Part shown: positions 7,334 through 14,507 of the stretch, piece by piece | Position numbering within the stretch: the stretch's first letter is position 1 | How the letters are laid out: each line of letters opens with the position of its first letter | NCBI GenBank assembly: GCA_964392365.1 | Contig: CAYMPH010000012.1 | Location: 1 to 64,000 of the forward strand | Source: CAYMPH01 sp964392365 | GTDB lineage: Bacteria; Spirochaetota; UBA4802; UBA5550 | Reading direction: 5' to 3' | Length of the DNA stretch: 64,000 nt | Notes under the pieces: model-generated | Told to the model about the DNA's origin: nothing | The model's database searches: none | What the model saw: the letters and a program-made list of their open reading frames with translations, nothing else | Position numbers and translations under genes: made by a program

Positions 7334-7449
7334 AGCTAACACAGTGTATGTGCTGCGCTTCGGCTGGCGCCTCCGCTTGGCACTCGCCATTAGAAGCCTG
7401 GTTCGGCAAATTGCCTCCGGCAACGTCACATACACCAGGCACGTTATAT
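7334..7449 (+). repeat. attC site 10 (intact apart from R'')
   Basis: R'' reads AGCTAAC (7334-7340) and R' GTTATAT (7443-7449). The matching GTTAGCT start of the VapBC cassette has been lost with the end of attC 9. Arms are of the GTGTATGTG type. Confidence 0.87.
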
Positions 7450-7476
7450 GAAACGGCGTGCAAAATTTTTAAAGAA

Positions 7477-7500
7477 CAACTGCGCATACGTGCGCGGTTG
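7477..7500 (+). other. Leader hairpin of cassette 10
   Basis: CAACTGCGCA, loop TACG, TGCGCGGTTG gives a 10-bp stem with one wobble. The loop differs from the usual TCCN but keeps the CA...TG closing pairs. Confidence 0.6.
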
Positions 7501-7535
7501 AACGTGTATAATACTTCGATAGAGGAGATATAAGT

Positions 7536-8360
7536 ATGCCTTTAAGGAAACTAACAAAAGATGAATCATCTAAACCTTATTCTGAATATTACTATAAAAC
7601 ATTACCCTCAATACCAAACAAGATATTACAAAAATTAGAAGAAGGGCCATTAAATCCCCACGATGCCCTTCGTTTTGAAGATATAAATTTGCTTTTAGAG
7701 CCAGGTTATTTAAAAGATGAAATAGGGTATTGTATTTTGCCAGATGGAAGTGGTTTTGCTTCAATGCTTACAAAAATGCCAAATATCACAGGAGAAATGA
7801 TCGACTGGTGGTTTGCCTGGCACCCGCAAGAAGATTTGAGATATAAAATATGGTATCCTGGTGCGCATGTTGGAAATAAAGTTGAAAGTATTGACAAGTT
7901 GAAAGATAAATCTTTGCCATTCAATAAGCGATATATATACAACACAAATTATCCTATTGAAGATGTCGGAACAGGAATTGAAAAATTATATATCAAATTC
8001 GTGCCACCTGAAAAATTTGGTTTTGATGTTACAAAATTTAATAATGCTAATATAGCAACAGTATTGTGTGGAAATGTAGGTTATTCAACAATAAATCTTC
8101 AACATACATATATGATCCACTTAGTACGGAAAATAAATGGTGGAGTTGAATTTCGAAGTAGATTTTGGCTTGGCTACGATACAAAGTTCAATTATTTATC
8201 TGCGAAATCTTTTGTGAATAGAGTTGTTAATTCTAAATTTGTAAAATCTATTGTAATGAGAGAAAATATTGCACGTAACATGGCCTATCATTGTGCTCAA
8301 GAATATCATAATTTAGCTGAAATATTACCTAAACTTTATAAACAATATAGTTCAGATTGA
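7536..8360 (+). CDS. DAPG/phloretin hydrolase-like protein, cassette 10
   Basis: This 274-residue protein resembles the PhlG/phloretin-hydrolase family, zinc enzymes that cleave carbon-carbon bonds in acylated phloroglucinols. Family-like blocks are 'GEMIDWWFAWHPQEDLRYKI' with 'WYPGAH' (residues 86-111) and, near the C-terminus, His252-x3-Glu256 ('HCAQE'), which fits the HxxxE zinc-ligand pair of PhlG. The remaining ligands were not assigned. The substrate is unknown. Start is supported by AGAGGAGA upstream. As an enzyme of about 270 residues it is a large payload for this array. Confidence 0.75.
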   Translation: MPLRKLTKDESSKPYSEYYYKTLPSIPNKILQKLEEGPLNPHDALRFEDINLLLEPGYLKDEIGYCILPDGSGFASMLTKMPNITGEMIDWWFAWHPQEDLRYKIWYPGAHVGNKVESIDKLKDKSLPFNKRYIYNTNYPIEDVGTGIEKLYIKFVPPEKFGFDVTKFNNANIATVLCGNVGYSTINLQHTYMIHLVRKINGGVEFRSRFWLGYDTKFNYLSAKSFVNRVVNSKFVKSIVMRENIARNMAYHCAQEYHNLAEILPKLYKQYSSD

Positions 8361-8465
8361 TGAAACAATATTTCTATAAATATTTGTGATAAATTTAAAT
8401 TTATTTTCAAACAATGGGCTCATACATCCTGTATTCGCCTTTCTTATACTGATGCACGCTGCATA

Positions 8466-8574
8466 ATATAACATGGTGTATGTGTTGCGCCTCGCTTGGC
8501 TTCGCCATGAAAGGCCCGGCTCAGCACATTGCGCAAAATGCCGCGCAACGTCACATACACCAGGCACGTTATAT
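8466..8574 (+). repeat. attC site 11 (intact)
   Basis: R'' ATATAAC (8466-8472) complements the cassette 10 start. R' is GTTATAT (8568-8574). Arms are GGTGTATGTG / CACATACACC. Confidence 0.9.
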
Positions 8575-8601
8575 GAAACGACGTGCCAAACTTTTTAAAA
8601 A

Positions 8602-8623
8602 AATCGCGCATCCTTGCGCGGTT
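8602..8623 (+). other. Leader hairpin of cassette 11
   Basis: AATCGCGCA, loop TCCT, TGCGCGGTT pairs over 9 bp with an A/T-rich base and a wobble. It is a CA-TCCN-TG family member. Confidence 0.55.
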
Positions 8624-8680
8624 GAATAAAAAATCATTTCTGAAAAATGATTTTTAAGTAAAATATATATTGGAGAAAAC

Positions 8681-9091
8681 ATGATACTTTATCTAAAAAT
8701 CAAAGACCATTTTACAATTTTTTTTCTAGCCACAAGTTTCTGGACATATTATTTTTTAGGTGGTTTGTGGTCTGACTATTATCAAACATGGCCTTTTATA
8801 AAAACATTAATAATAGTTGATATTATTCCAACTTTCTTTTTATTTTATATAGGGAAAATATTCTTAAAACCATTTACCCGAAATTTAAAAGGAAATCAAA
8901 TAATAATAGCCAGTCTAGGAGTAGCTTTTCATACTTCAGTACCATTATTAATATATGACTTCATTTATTTAGTTTTATTTTTAAATAAAGGTGCAAAGTA
9001 CCTTTTAGATTACTGGTACTTAACCTTTTTTTCAATAATTCCATGGATAATTTTCCCTATCATGGGTTATGCAATTAAAAAGAAAAAATAA
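8681..9091 (+). CDS. Hypothetical membrane protein, cassette 11 gene 1
   Basis: This 136-residue hydrophobic protein has about four predicted membrane helices (around residues 12-30, 42-62, 75-98 and 110-130) and a Lys-rich C-terminal end. No known family was recognised. TTGGAG precedes the ATG. It is followed 27 bp later by a second membrane-protein gene in the same cassette, so the two may work as a pair. Confidence 0.65.
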   Translation: MILYLKIKDHFTIFFLATSFWTYYFLGGLWSDYYQTWPFIKTLIIVDIIPTFFLFYIGKIFLKPFTRNLKGNQIIIASLGVAFHTSVPLLIYDFIYLVLFLNKGAKYLLDYWYLTFFSIIPWIIFPIMGYAIKKKK

Positions 9092-9118
9092 ATATTATAA
9101 TTAGAGGAGATGCATTTC

Positions 9119-9508
9119 ATGGATCCAAAAATATTTGTTCTAATTGGTGGCTTTTTTAATTTATCGTGGGCAATATTCCATATTTTTTTTCCTAAATTTT
9201 TTAAATGGGACAAAGCACTTAAAAATGTTGATTATATCAATAGATCGGTTATGCATATTCAAAGTATATTTTTATTGATAACATTTTTAATATTTAGTTT
9301 CTCAGCTTTCATATTTACTAATGAATTAATCAACACTAATCTTGGAAAATTTTTAATAGCATCATTTGGTTTATTCTGGTTCATCAGATCGATTGTGAAC
9401 GTTTATTTTTTTGGTATAAAAAACAAGAAAGCAAATTTCTTTTTAATAATTTTTCTTTTTGGATTTATAATTCACTTAATTCCTTTTATAATTATAATCA
9501 TAGCATAG
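9119..9508 (+). CDS. Hypothetical membrane protein, cassette 11 gene 2
   Basis: This 129-residue protein has about four membrane helices (around residues 4-22, 46-68, 76-98 and 105-125). An ATG at 9110 also exists but abuts the AGAGGAG ribosome site. The ATG at 9119 has the proper 9-base spacing and is preferred. No family recognised. It shares the cassette with the membrane protein at 8681. Confidence 0.65.
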   Translation: MDPKIFVLIGGFFNLSWAIFHIFFPKFFKWDKALKNVDYINRSVMHIQSIFLLITFLIFSFSAFIFTNELINTNLGKFLIASFGLFWFIRSIVNVYFFGIKNKKANFFLIIFLFGFIIHLIPFIIIIIA

Positions 9509-9516
9509 ATACTTTC

Positions 9517-9528
9517 GCCATCCGTGGC
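9517..9528 (+). other. Trailer hairpin of cassette 11
   Basis: GCCA, loop TCCG, TGGC. Only the inner stem of the trailer hairpin type is preserved; the outer TGCCT/AGGCA stem is degraded. Confidence 0.45.
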
Positions 9529-9561
9529 TTATGCATACGTATCGTGATGGCACGTCGCATC

Positions 9562-9681
9562 ATATAACATGGTGTATATGTTGCGTTCGCGGAAAGACTC
9601 GCTTAGCTTCGCCATGAAAGGCCTGGCTCAGCACATTGAGTAAAAGGCCGTTCAACGTCACATACACCAGGCACGTTAGAC
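9562..9681 (+). repeat. attC site 12 (intact)
   Basis: R'' ATATAAC (9562-9568) complements the cassette 11 start. R' is GTTAGAC (9675-9681). Arms are GGTGTATATG / CACATACACC. Confidence 0.9.
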
Positions 9682-9716
9682 GAAAAAACGACGAAAATTT
9701 TTTACAAGGAAATAAT

Positions 9717-10175
9717 ATGATTAAAAATGCAAAGTATGTTCATACAAATATTATTTCAGAGGATTGGAATAAATTAGCTGAATTTTATGAAACTGTATTT
9801 GGTTGCAAACGTGTTTTACCTGAAAGAGATATGTCTGGTCAATGGATTGAAGATGGAACTGGAATCATTAATGCTCATGTAAAAGGTGCTCATCTGCGTC
9901 TTCCAGGTTATGGTGATACAGGTCCAACATTAGAAATATTTCAATATAACAAATATGAAAAATCAGAATTAAAAAAAATTAATGAAATTGGTTTTGTTCA
10001 TATAGCATTCCATGTTGATGATGTAGAAAAATCATTAAGTGAAGTAATATCCAATGGAGGATCTCAATTAGGAAAAGTAGTAATAAAAGATGTTCCAGAA
10101 GTTGGAAAACTTTCATTTGTTTATTCAAAAGATCCTGAAGGAAATATTATTGAATTGCAGAATTGGAAAAAGTAA
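9717..10175 (+). CDS. VOC-family (glyoxalase-like) protein, cassette 12
   Basis: This 152-residue protein of the vicinal-oxygen-chelate superfamily has two beta-alpha-beta-beta-beta modules: 'YVHTNIISEDWNKLAEFYE' with 'VFGC' (residues 7-30) and 'GFVHIAFHVDDVEKSLSEV' (about 95-113), ending 'DPEGNIIELQNW'. His9, the second-module His and the C-terminal Glu fit metal ligands. Members include glyoxalase I, dioxygenases and antibiotic-binding proteins; the activity here is unknown. The ATG at 9717 follows AAGGAA; a longer frame begins inside attC 12 and is unlikely. Confidence 0.85.
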   Translation: MIKNAKYVHTNIISEDWNKLAEFYETVFGCKRVLPERDMSGQWIEDGTGIINAHVKGAHLRLPGYGDTGPTLEIFQYNKYEKSELKKINEIGFVHIAFHVDDVEKSLSEVISNGGSQLGKVVIKDVPEVGKLSFVYSKDPEGNIIELQNWKK

Positions 10176-10211
10176 TCAATTAAATAAAACTTATATTATC
10201 GGCGTTTCTTC

Positions 10212-10334
10212 GTCTAACATGGTGTATGTGAAGCGTTCGCGGAAAAACTCACTTGGCACTCGCCATGAAAGACATGGCTCGGCATATTGAGCAAAAAAGA
10301 CAGCTCAACGTCATATACACAAGGGACGTTAGGC
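10212..10334 (+). repeat. attC site 13 (intact)
   Basis: R'' GTCTAAC (10212-10218) complements the cassette 12 start. R' is GTTAGGC (10328-10334). Confidence 0.88.
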
Positions 10335-10365
10335 GAAATGGCAAAAAATTACTTGAGAAAAATAT

Positions 10366-10800
10366 ATGAAAATTTTAAAAACTAATTTTAATATAGAACA
10401 ATGTAAAAAAATACTGAAAGACAATAGATGGAAATTTAAATATATATTTGATTCAGATAAAAATCATTTTATTAAAAGCTATGGGAATTTTTTTTATTCA
10501 ACAATAATAGAAGGACGAAATTCATACTCAATATTTTTCTGGGGGAGATTAATTGATAAAATACATTTTACTGAAATAAGAGGGATTTTTTTTATACACC
10601 CATATACTTTGATTTTTTCAATATTTTTTCTAAGTATAATACTGATTATATATTGGATTACTGGATTTCAGATTGAAATTTTATCAATGATTATTCTATT
10701 TATTTCAGGAGCAACATATAGTTTATTTAGTTCTAGAAAATATCCAGAAAGGATCATTGATTTATTGATAAAAATTTTTAATGCTGAAGTGATTAAATAA
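10366..10800 (+). CDS. Hypothetical membrane protein, cassette 13
   Basis: This 144-residue protein has a soluble N-terminal region of about 80 residues and two closely spaced membrane helices (about 82-102 and 106-124), then a short basic tail. No family recognised. The layout (PH-like or beta-rich domain plus membrane hairpin) recurs in several cassettes further right. It lies 31 bp after attC 13 with a weak ribosome site. Confidence 0.6.
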   Translation: MKILKTNFNIEQCKKILKDNRWKFKYIFDSDKNHFIKSYGNFFYSTIIEGRNSYSIFFWGRLIDKIHFTEIRGIFFIHPYTLIFSIFFLSIILIIYWITGFQIEILSMIILFISGATYSLFSSRKYPERIIDLLIKIFNAEVIK

Positions 10801-10844
10801 TTATTTCTTTACAACTAAAATAAAAATATTAAAAAAGCACAAAA

Positions 10845-10897
10845 AATTTTTTGCCACATCGCCTCGGGCAACGTCACATACACCAGGCACGTTAGAC
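10845..10897 (+). repeat. attC site 14, internally deleted
   Basis: The cassette 13 end is visible up to GCCT (the start of its R'' GCCTAAC, at about 10861), then the sequence jumps to the right arm CACATACACC and R' GTTAGAC (10891-10897). About 80 bp of the attC stem is missing. Confidence 0.75.
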
Positions 10898-10917
10898 GTC
10901 ATTAATTATTGCGTGAT

Positions 10918-10990
10918 GGAGACATCGGAAACACATTTGTAGTGACAAAAAGTGATACTAGTATTTCTGGAAATTACAAAATGGAAAGTT
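10918..10990 (+). pseudogene. Short gene-like remnant before cassette 14 gene
   Basis: This segment can be read as 'GDIGNTFVVTKSDTSISGNY' followed by a few residues and a stop just before the ATG at 10994. A similar segment, 'GDIGIKFAVTHRDHFQIK', is at 16466-16519 at the start of another cassette. The two share about 20 identical bases in phase. It may be a relic or a conserved leader; no family is recognised. Confidence 0.4.
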
Positions 10991-10993
10991 AAA

Positions 10994-11614
10994 ATGAAGC
11001 TTATCATAAAAATATTAAAATATGTAGCCTACGTGCTTTTTTTTATAATATTATTAAGTTTACTATTTCCTAATTATCTATATTGGAATAGTGATAACAA
11101 AATTATTATATTTTCTGATTATTTATCCGGCCTGATGTTAGTATTGCTCCTTACTTTTATACTAATCGCTAATACTATATATATAATAAAAGATAAAGAT
11201 GTTAATTCGACTATAGGAATAGGACTTTTTGTAGTAATAATAATCCTATCTTTTTTGATTCGTAATAGTATAGTTCAATCATTTGAAGAAGATAATTGGA
11301 AATTGGAATATAAATCTAAAAAGTTGAAAATAACAAACTTAATCTGTTCTAGAACAATCGAATACAAAGAAATAGTTAAATATGAAATAAATATAGTTAA
11401 AAAATTTAGTAGTAGAGGCTCTGATTATTGGCAGATGAAAATCCATATAAAAACAAAACAGAATGATGATATATATTTATGTTCACAATTTAATGAATCG
11501 CTTTTCTATTTTATTGAAATAAATCATGGCAGAATAAGTAAACTTTACCAAATAAAAGATGAACTATTAAATGAATATCATAATGCCCCTTCAACAGCTA
11601 AACTGTTACATTGA
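10994..11614 (+). CDS. Hypothetical membrane protein, cassette 14
   Basis: This 206-residue protein has three predicted membrane helices in the first half (about residues 8-28, 46-70 and 78-100). They are followed by a beta-rich cytoplasmic domain of about 100 residues ('WKLEYKSKKLKITNLICSRT', 'YKEIVKYEINIVKKF') resembling bacterial PH-like folds. The start at 10994 follows GGAAAG. A longer frame from 10952 has no ribosome site. Function unknown. Confidence 0.62.
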   Translation: MKLIIKILKYVAYVLFFIILLSLLFPNYLYWNSDNKIIIFSDYLSGLMLVLLLTFILIANTIYIIKDKDVNSTIGIGLFVVIIILSFLIRNSIVQSFEEDNWKLEYKSKKLKITNLICSRTIEYKEIVKYEINIVKKFSSRGSDYWQMKIHIKTKQNDDIYLCSQFNESLFYFIEINHGRISKLYQIKDELLNEYHNAPSTAKLLH

Positions 11615-11677
11615 TAGTATATATAACATATAAAAAAATGTTTTATAATCTCAGATCCATTAAATCCAAACAACAGC

Positions 11678-11787
11678 ACATAACATGGTGTATGTGCTGC
11701 GTTCGCGAAAGGACTCACTTGGCCAAAACTGGCTCGGCATATTGCGCAAAAGGCCGCGCAACGTCACCTGCACCAGACACAATAGAT
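11678..11787 (+). repeat. attC site 15 (mutated R')
   Basis: R'' ACATAAC (11678-11684). The R' position reads AATAGAT (11781-11787) instead of GTTAGAT, losing the conserved G|TT crossover point, and the centre is shortened. Confidence 0.8.
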
Positions 11788-11842
11788 GAAATTGCCCGTG
11801 CTAATAAAAAACATGAATTTATGTGAAAAATTATATTCAAAG

Positions 11843-11876
11843 TTGACATACTGCTGTCAGTATTAAATGTTATAAT
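11843..11876 (+). promoter_or_regulatory. Possible promoter/operator of cassette 15
   Basis: TTGACA (11843-11848) overlaps an inverted repeat TACTG-CTGT-CAGTA (11849-11862). The best TATAAT (11871-11876) is 22 bp away, so the true -10 may be the poorer AATGTT at 17 bp. The inverted repeat suggests regulation by a repressor. Confidence 0.45.
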
Positions 11877-11905
11877 TGATTATATTATTATATAGAGGTG
11901 AAAAA

Positions 11906-12631
11906 ATGGAGATAAAATCTCAAAAAAACATTGGATTTGTATTAATTCATGGCGCAGGATTAGGCGCATGGATATGGGAAGATCTAATATCAAATTTTGA
12001 TTATTCGTGTCTTGCTATTGATCTTCCAGGCAGAGGTAAACATGCAGATATATCTACTACTAATCTTTCATTAAATCAATATGTTGAATCAGTACTTTTT
12101 GATATTAATCAATTCAGTCCTGCAAAATTGATAATTGTCGCTCATTCAATTAGTGGAATAATTGGGATTGAAGTTGCTAATAAGCTTCAAAATCGTGTAA
12201 TTGGTTTTATTGCCATAAGTGCATCAATTCCTTCTACAAATGATTCATATATTTCCTCCCTTCCCTTTTTAACTGGATTATTCTTACGAGTAATGTTTAT
12301 GTTTGCAGGAACTAGACCGCCTGCTTCTGCAATTCAAGGAGGACTTTGTAATGATTTAGACGATAAATGCACATCCAGGATAATCAATCATTTTATACCA
12401 GAATCAAAAAAATTATATACAGATAAATTACCAGCGCAAGGTATTCCAGATAATTCATTATATGTACATCTAAAAAAAGATCGAGCACTAAGCGAAGCCA
12501 TACAGACTCGTATGATTAATAACTTGCATGCAAAACAGGTTATTGACATTGATTCTGGACATCTACCAATGTTTAGCAAGCCTAATGAATTGGCACAAAT
12601 ATTAAATACTTTTGCATCGTCATTAATTTGA
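11906..12631 (+). CDS. Alpha/beta-hydrolase fold protein, cassette 15
   Basis: This 241-residue serine hydrolase has the oxyanion-hole segment 'FVLIHGAGLGAWIWEDL' (11-27), nucleophile Ser81 in 'VAHSISGII' (AHSIS rather than GHSxG) and the probable catalytic His219 in 'DSGHLPMFSKP'. It is closest in feel to the salicylate/methyl-ester esterase and hydroxynitrile-lyase group, but the substrate is unknown. The start follows GAGGTG. The gene sits behind its own possible regulated promoter, unlike most cassettes. Confidence 0.85.
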   Translation: MEIKSQKNIGFVLIHGAGLGAWIWEDLISNFDYSCLAIDLPGRGKHADISTTNLSLNQYVESVLFDINQFSPAKLIIVAHSISGIIGIEVANKLQNRVIGFIAISASIPSTNDSYISSLPFLTGLFLRVMFMFAGTRPPASAIQGGLCNDLDDKCTSRIINHFIPESKKLYTDKLPAQGIPDNSLYVHLKKDRALSEAIQTRMINNLHAKQVIDIDSGHLPMFSKPNELAQILNTFASSLI

Positions 12632-12692
12632 AGATTTTTTTTAAAATAAACTTGAAATAGTTTACAGTATAGCAATACGCACGGACAACTTC

Positions 12693-12813
12693 ATATAACA
12701 TGGTGTATGTGCTGCGTTCGCGAAAAGACTCACTTGGCACTCGCCATGAAAGAACTGGCTCGGCACATTGAGCCAAAAGAGTCTCAACGTCACAAACACC
12801 AGGCACGTTAGGT
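12693..12813 (+). repeat. attC site 16 (intact)
   Basis: R'' ATATAAC (12693-12699) and R' GTTAGGT (12807-12813). The right arm carries one change (CACAAACACC). Confidence 0.87.
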
Positions 12814-12843
12814 GAAATGGCCTTCTGGATGGATATTTAATTT

Positions 12844-13602
12844 ATGAAAAATGAAAATCATATAAAGCATAACAAAGAAACAGAAAAATTAATTATTGAA
12901 AATGTTAATAAATATGGCTGGCATGTAGCACTTTTTGAATCTGACAATTATTTACCATCATTCGGTTATACTATTGGATTATGGAAAAATTTTAATCACC
13001 CAGAACTTATAACTTTTACTTTAGAAACCAGTATAATTCATTCGGTTCTTAATAATGCTGGGAATGATATAAAAAAAGGTAATAAAATCATTCTCAATAA
13101 AAATTATAATAATTATTTAGACAAATTTGAAGTTCAATTTCTTTCTGTAGCAGATGATAATATAAATGATTGGTTTGGATATGGATTATGGTTCAATGAT
13201 TATAAAATATTTCCTGCTTTACAACTAATATGGCCGGATAAAAAAAATAAATTTCCCTGGGAAGATAAATTTGATCCAAAATATAAATTATATCAACCAT
13301 TATTAGACAGAAATACAAATTTCAAATTTTTTGAAGAGAAGAATTTAGGTGTATTTACAACAAAACAAGTGATGTATCAAAATTTTCCAGTTCTTGAAGT
13401 TTATCACGACCAAGAAGATTGTGCATGGCAATTTTTATGTGGTACAACAACAAATCCAGAAGATTTAATACTTGTTTGCCTTGAAGAAATATTAAAAAAA
13501 GATATTTCATTAAATCAACTATTTTACTTAGAATATGGTAACTCTGCATATAGAAAATCAATAAATGATAAATGGATCATTAAATTAAAAGATGATCAAT
13601 AA
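12844..13602 (+). CDS. DUF4262-domain protein, cassette 16
   Basis: This 252-residue soluble protein matches DUF4262: 'NKYGWHVALFESDNYLPSFG', 'YTIGLWKNFNHPELITF', and later 'DCAWQFLCGTTTNPEDL'. The function of the family is unknown. It is the single gene of cassette 16, whose ends are complementary over 14 bp (GTTAGGTGAAATGG and CCATTTCACCTAAC). The ATG at 12844 has no strong ribosome site. Confidence 0.8.
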   Translation: MKNENHIKHNKETEKLIIENVNKYGWHVALFESDNYLPSFGYTIGLWKNFNHPELITFTLETSIIHSVLNNAGNDIKKGNKIILNKNYNNYLDKFEVQFLSVADDNINDWFGYGLWFNDYKIFPALQLIWPDKKNKFPWEDKFDPKYKLYQPLLDRNTNFKFFEEKNLGVFTTKQVMYQNFPVLEVYHDQEDCAWQFLCGTTTNPEDLILVCLEEILKKDISLNQLFYLEYGNSAYRKSINDKWIIKLKDDQ

Positions 13603-13632
13603 ATTTCAAATTACAAGAAAACCGACCATTTC

Positions 13633-13734
13633 ACCTAACATGGGGTATGTGCTACGCTCCGCTTGGCCTCGCCATGAAAGAACTGGCTCGGCACATCGAC
13701 TTCGGCGACGTCGCTTACACCATGGACGTTAGCT
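13633..13734 (+). repeat. attC site 17 (mosaic, shortened)
   Basis: R'' ACCTAAC (13633-13639) complements the cassette 16 start. R' is GTTAGCT (13728-13734). The left arm is of the TATGTG type but the right arm is CGCTTACACC; the centre is about 15 bp shorter than usual. Confidence 0.85.
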
Positions 13735-13775
13735 TCAATAATTTGATACTATTATAAATAGAAATGAGGTCTTCA

Positions 13776-14318
13776 GTGAATACATATACTGTATTTCTTA
13801 GAGGTGTAAATGTTGGTGGCAATTCAATTATTAATATAAAAGAATTTGTTTCGATCTTAGAAAATAATAACTATAGCAAAGTCAAGTCATATATTAATAG
13901 CGGAAATATAACTTTTCAATCTAAAAATACTTCATCAACAATTTCAAATAATATAAGAGAATTAATAATTACAAATTTTAACATTCCAGTAGAAATAATT
14001 GTTAAAACAAAAAGAGAATTAGATGAAATTATAAATAATTGTCCTTACAAAAAAGATGAAAATGATTTTTCAAAAAGATTGGTTGCAATGTTAACCACTA
14101 AAATTACTAAAGTACAAGAATTAGCTTTATTAAATAAAAATATTAATGAACCATTTTATATAATTAAAGATAGAATTTATATATATTATAATGATGGAGT
14201 TGGAAAATCAAAATTTACAAATAATTATATTGAAAACACAATTAAAGGAGTATCTACATCAAGAAATTGGAATACATTGTTAAAAATGATTGAAATAATG
14301 AATAATTATGGTCAATAA
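13776..14318 (+). CDS. DUF1697-family protein, cassette 17
   Basis: This 180-residue protein matches DUF1697: 'YTVFLRGVNVGGNSIINIKE', 'KVKSYINSGNITFQSK' and 'FTNNYIENTIKGVSTSRNWN'. Family function is unknown. The GTG at 13776 follows AGGT by five bases and is preferred to the in-frame ATG at 13764, which overlaps that ribosome site. Single gene of its cassette. Confidence 0.85.
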   Translation: MNTYTVFLRGVNVGGNSIINIKEFVSILENNNYSKVKSYINSGNITFQSKNTSSTISNNIRELIITNFNIPVEIIVKTKRELDEIINNCPYKKDENDFSKRLVAMLTTKITKVQELALLNKNINEPFYIIKDRIYIYYNDGVGKSKFTNNYIENTIKGVSTSRNWNTLLKMIEIMNNYGQ

Positions 14319-14335
14319 AATATGTAAATTATAGA

Positions 14336-14456
14336 AGCTAACATGGTGTAAACGTTGCGCTCGCAACGGACTCACTTGGCTTCGACATGAAAAAACTGGA
14401 TCGGCACATTGAGCCAAATGTGGATCAATGTCTCACATACACCAGGGACGATATAC
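14336..14456 (+). repeat. attC site 18 (mutated R', mosaic)
   Basis: R'' AGCTAAC (14336-14342) complements the cassette 17 start. R' reads GATATAC (14450-14456) instead of GTTATAC. Arms are mismatched (GGTGTAAACG / CACATACACC). Confidence 0.8.
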
Positions 14457-14507
14457 ACCTTTTTTTAAAATTAATTCTTCGAAAAAAAACTTGAGGAAAT
14501 TGAATTT

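Noticed and set aside
16..14456. CRISPR-like array of regular repeats
   Set aside because: Repeats are 100-121 bp, irregularly spaced by whole genes, internally palindromic and flanked by RYYYAAC/GTTRRRY boxes: attC sites, not CRISPR repeats.
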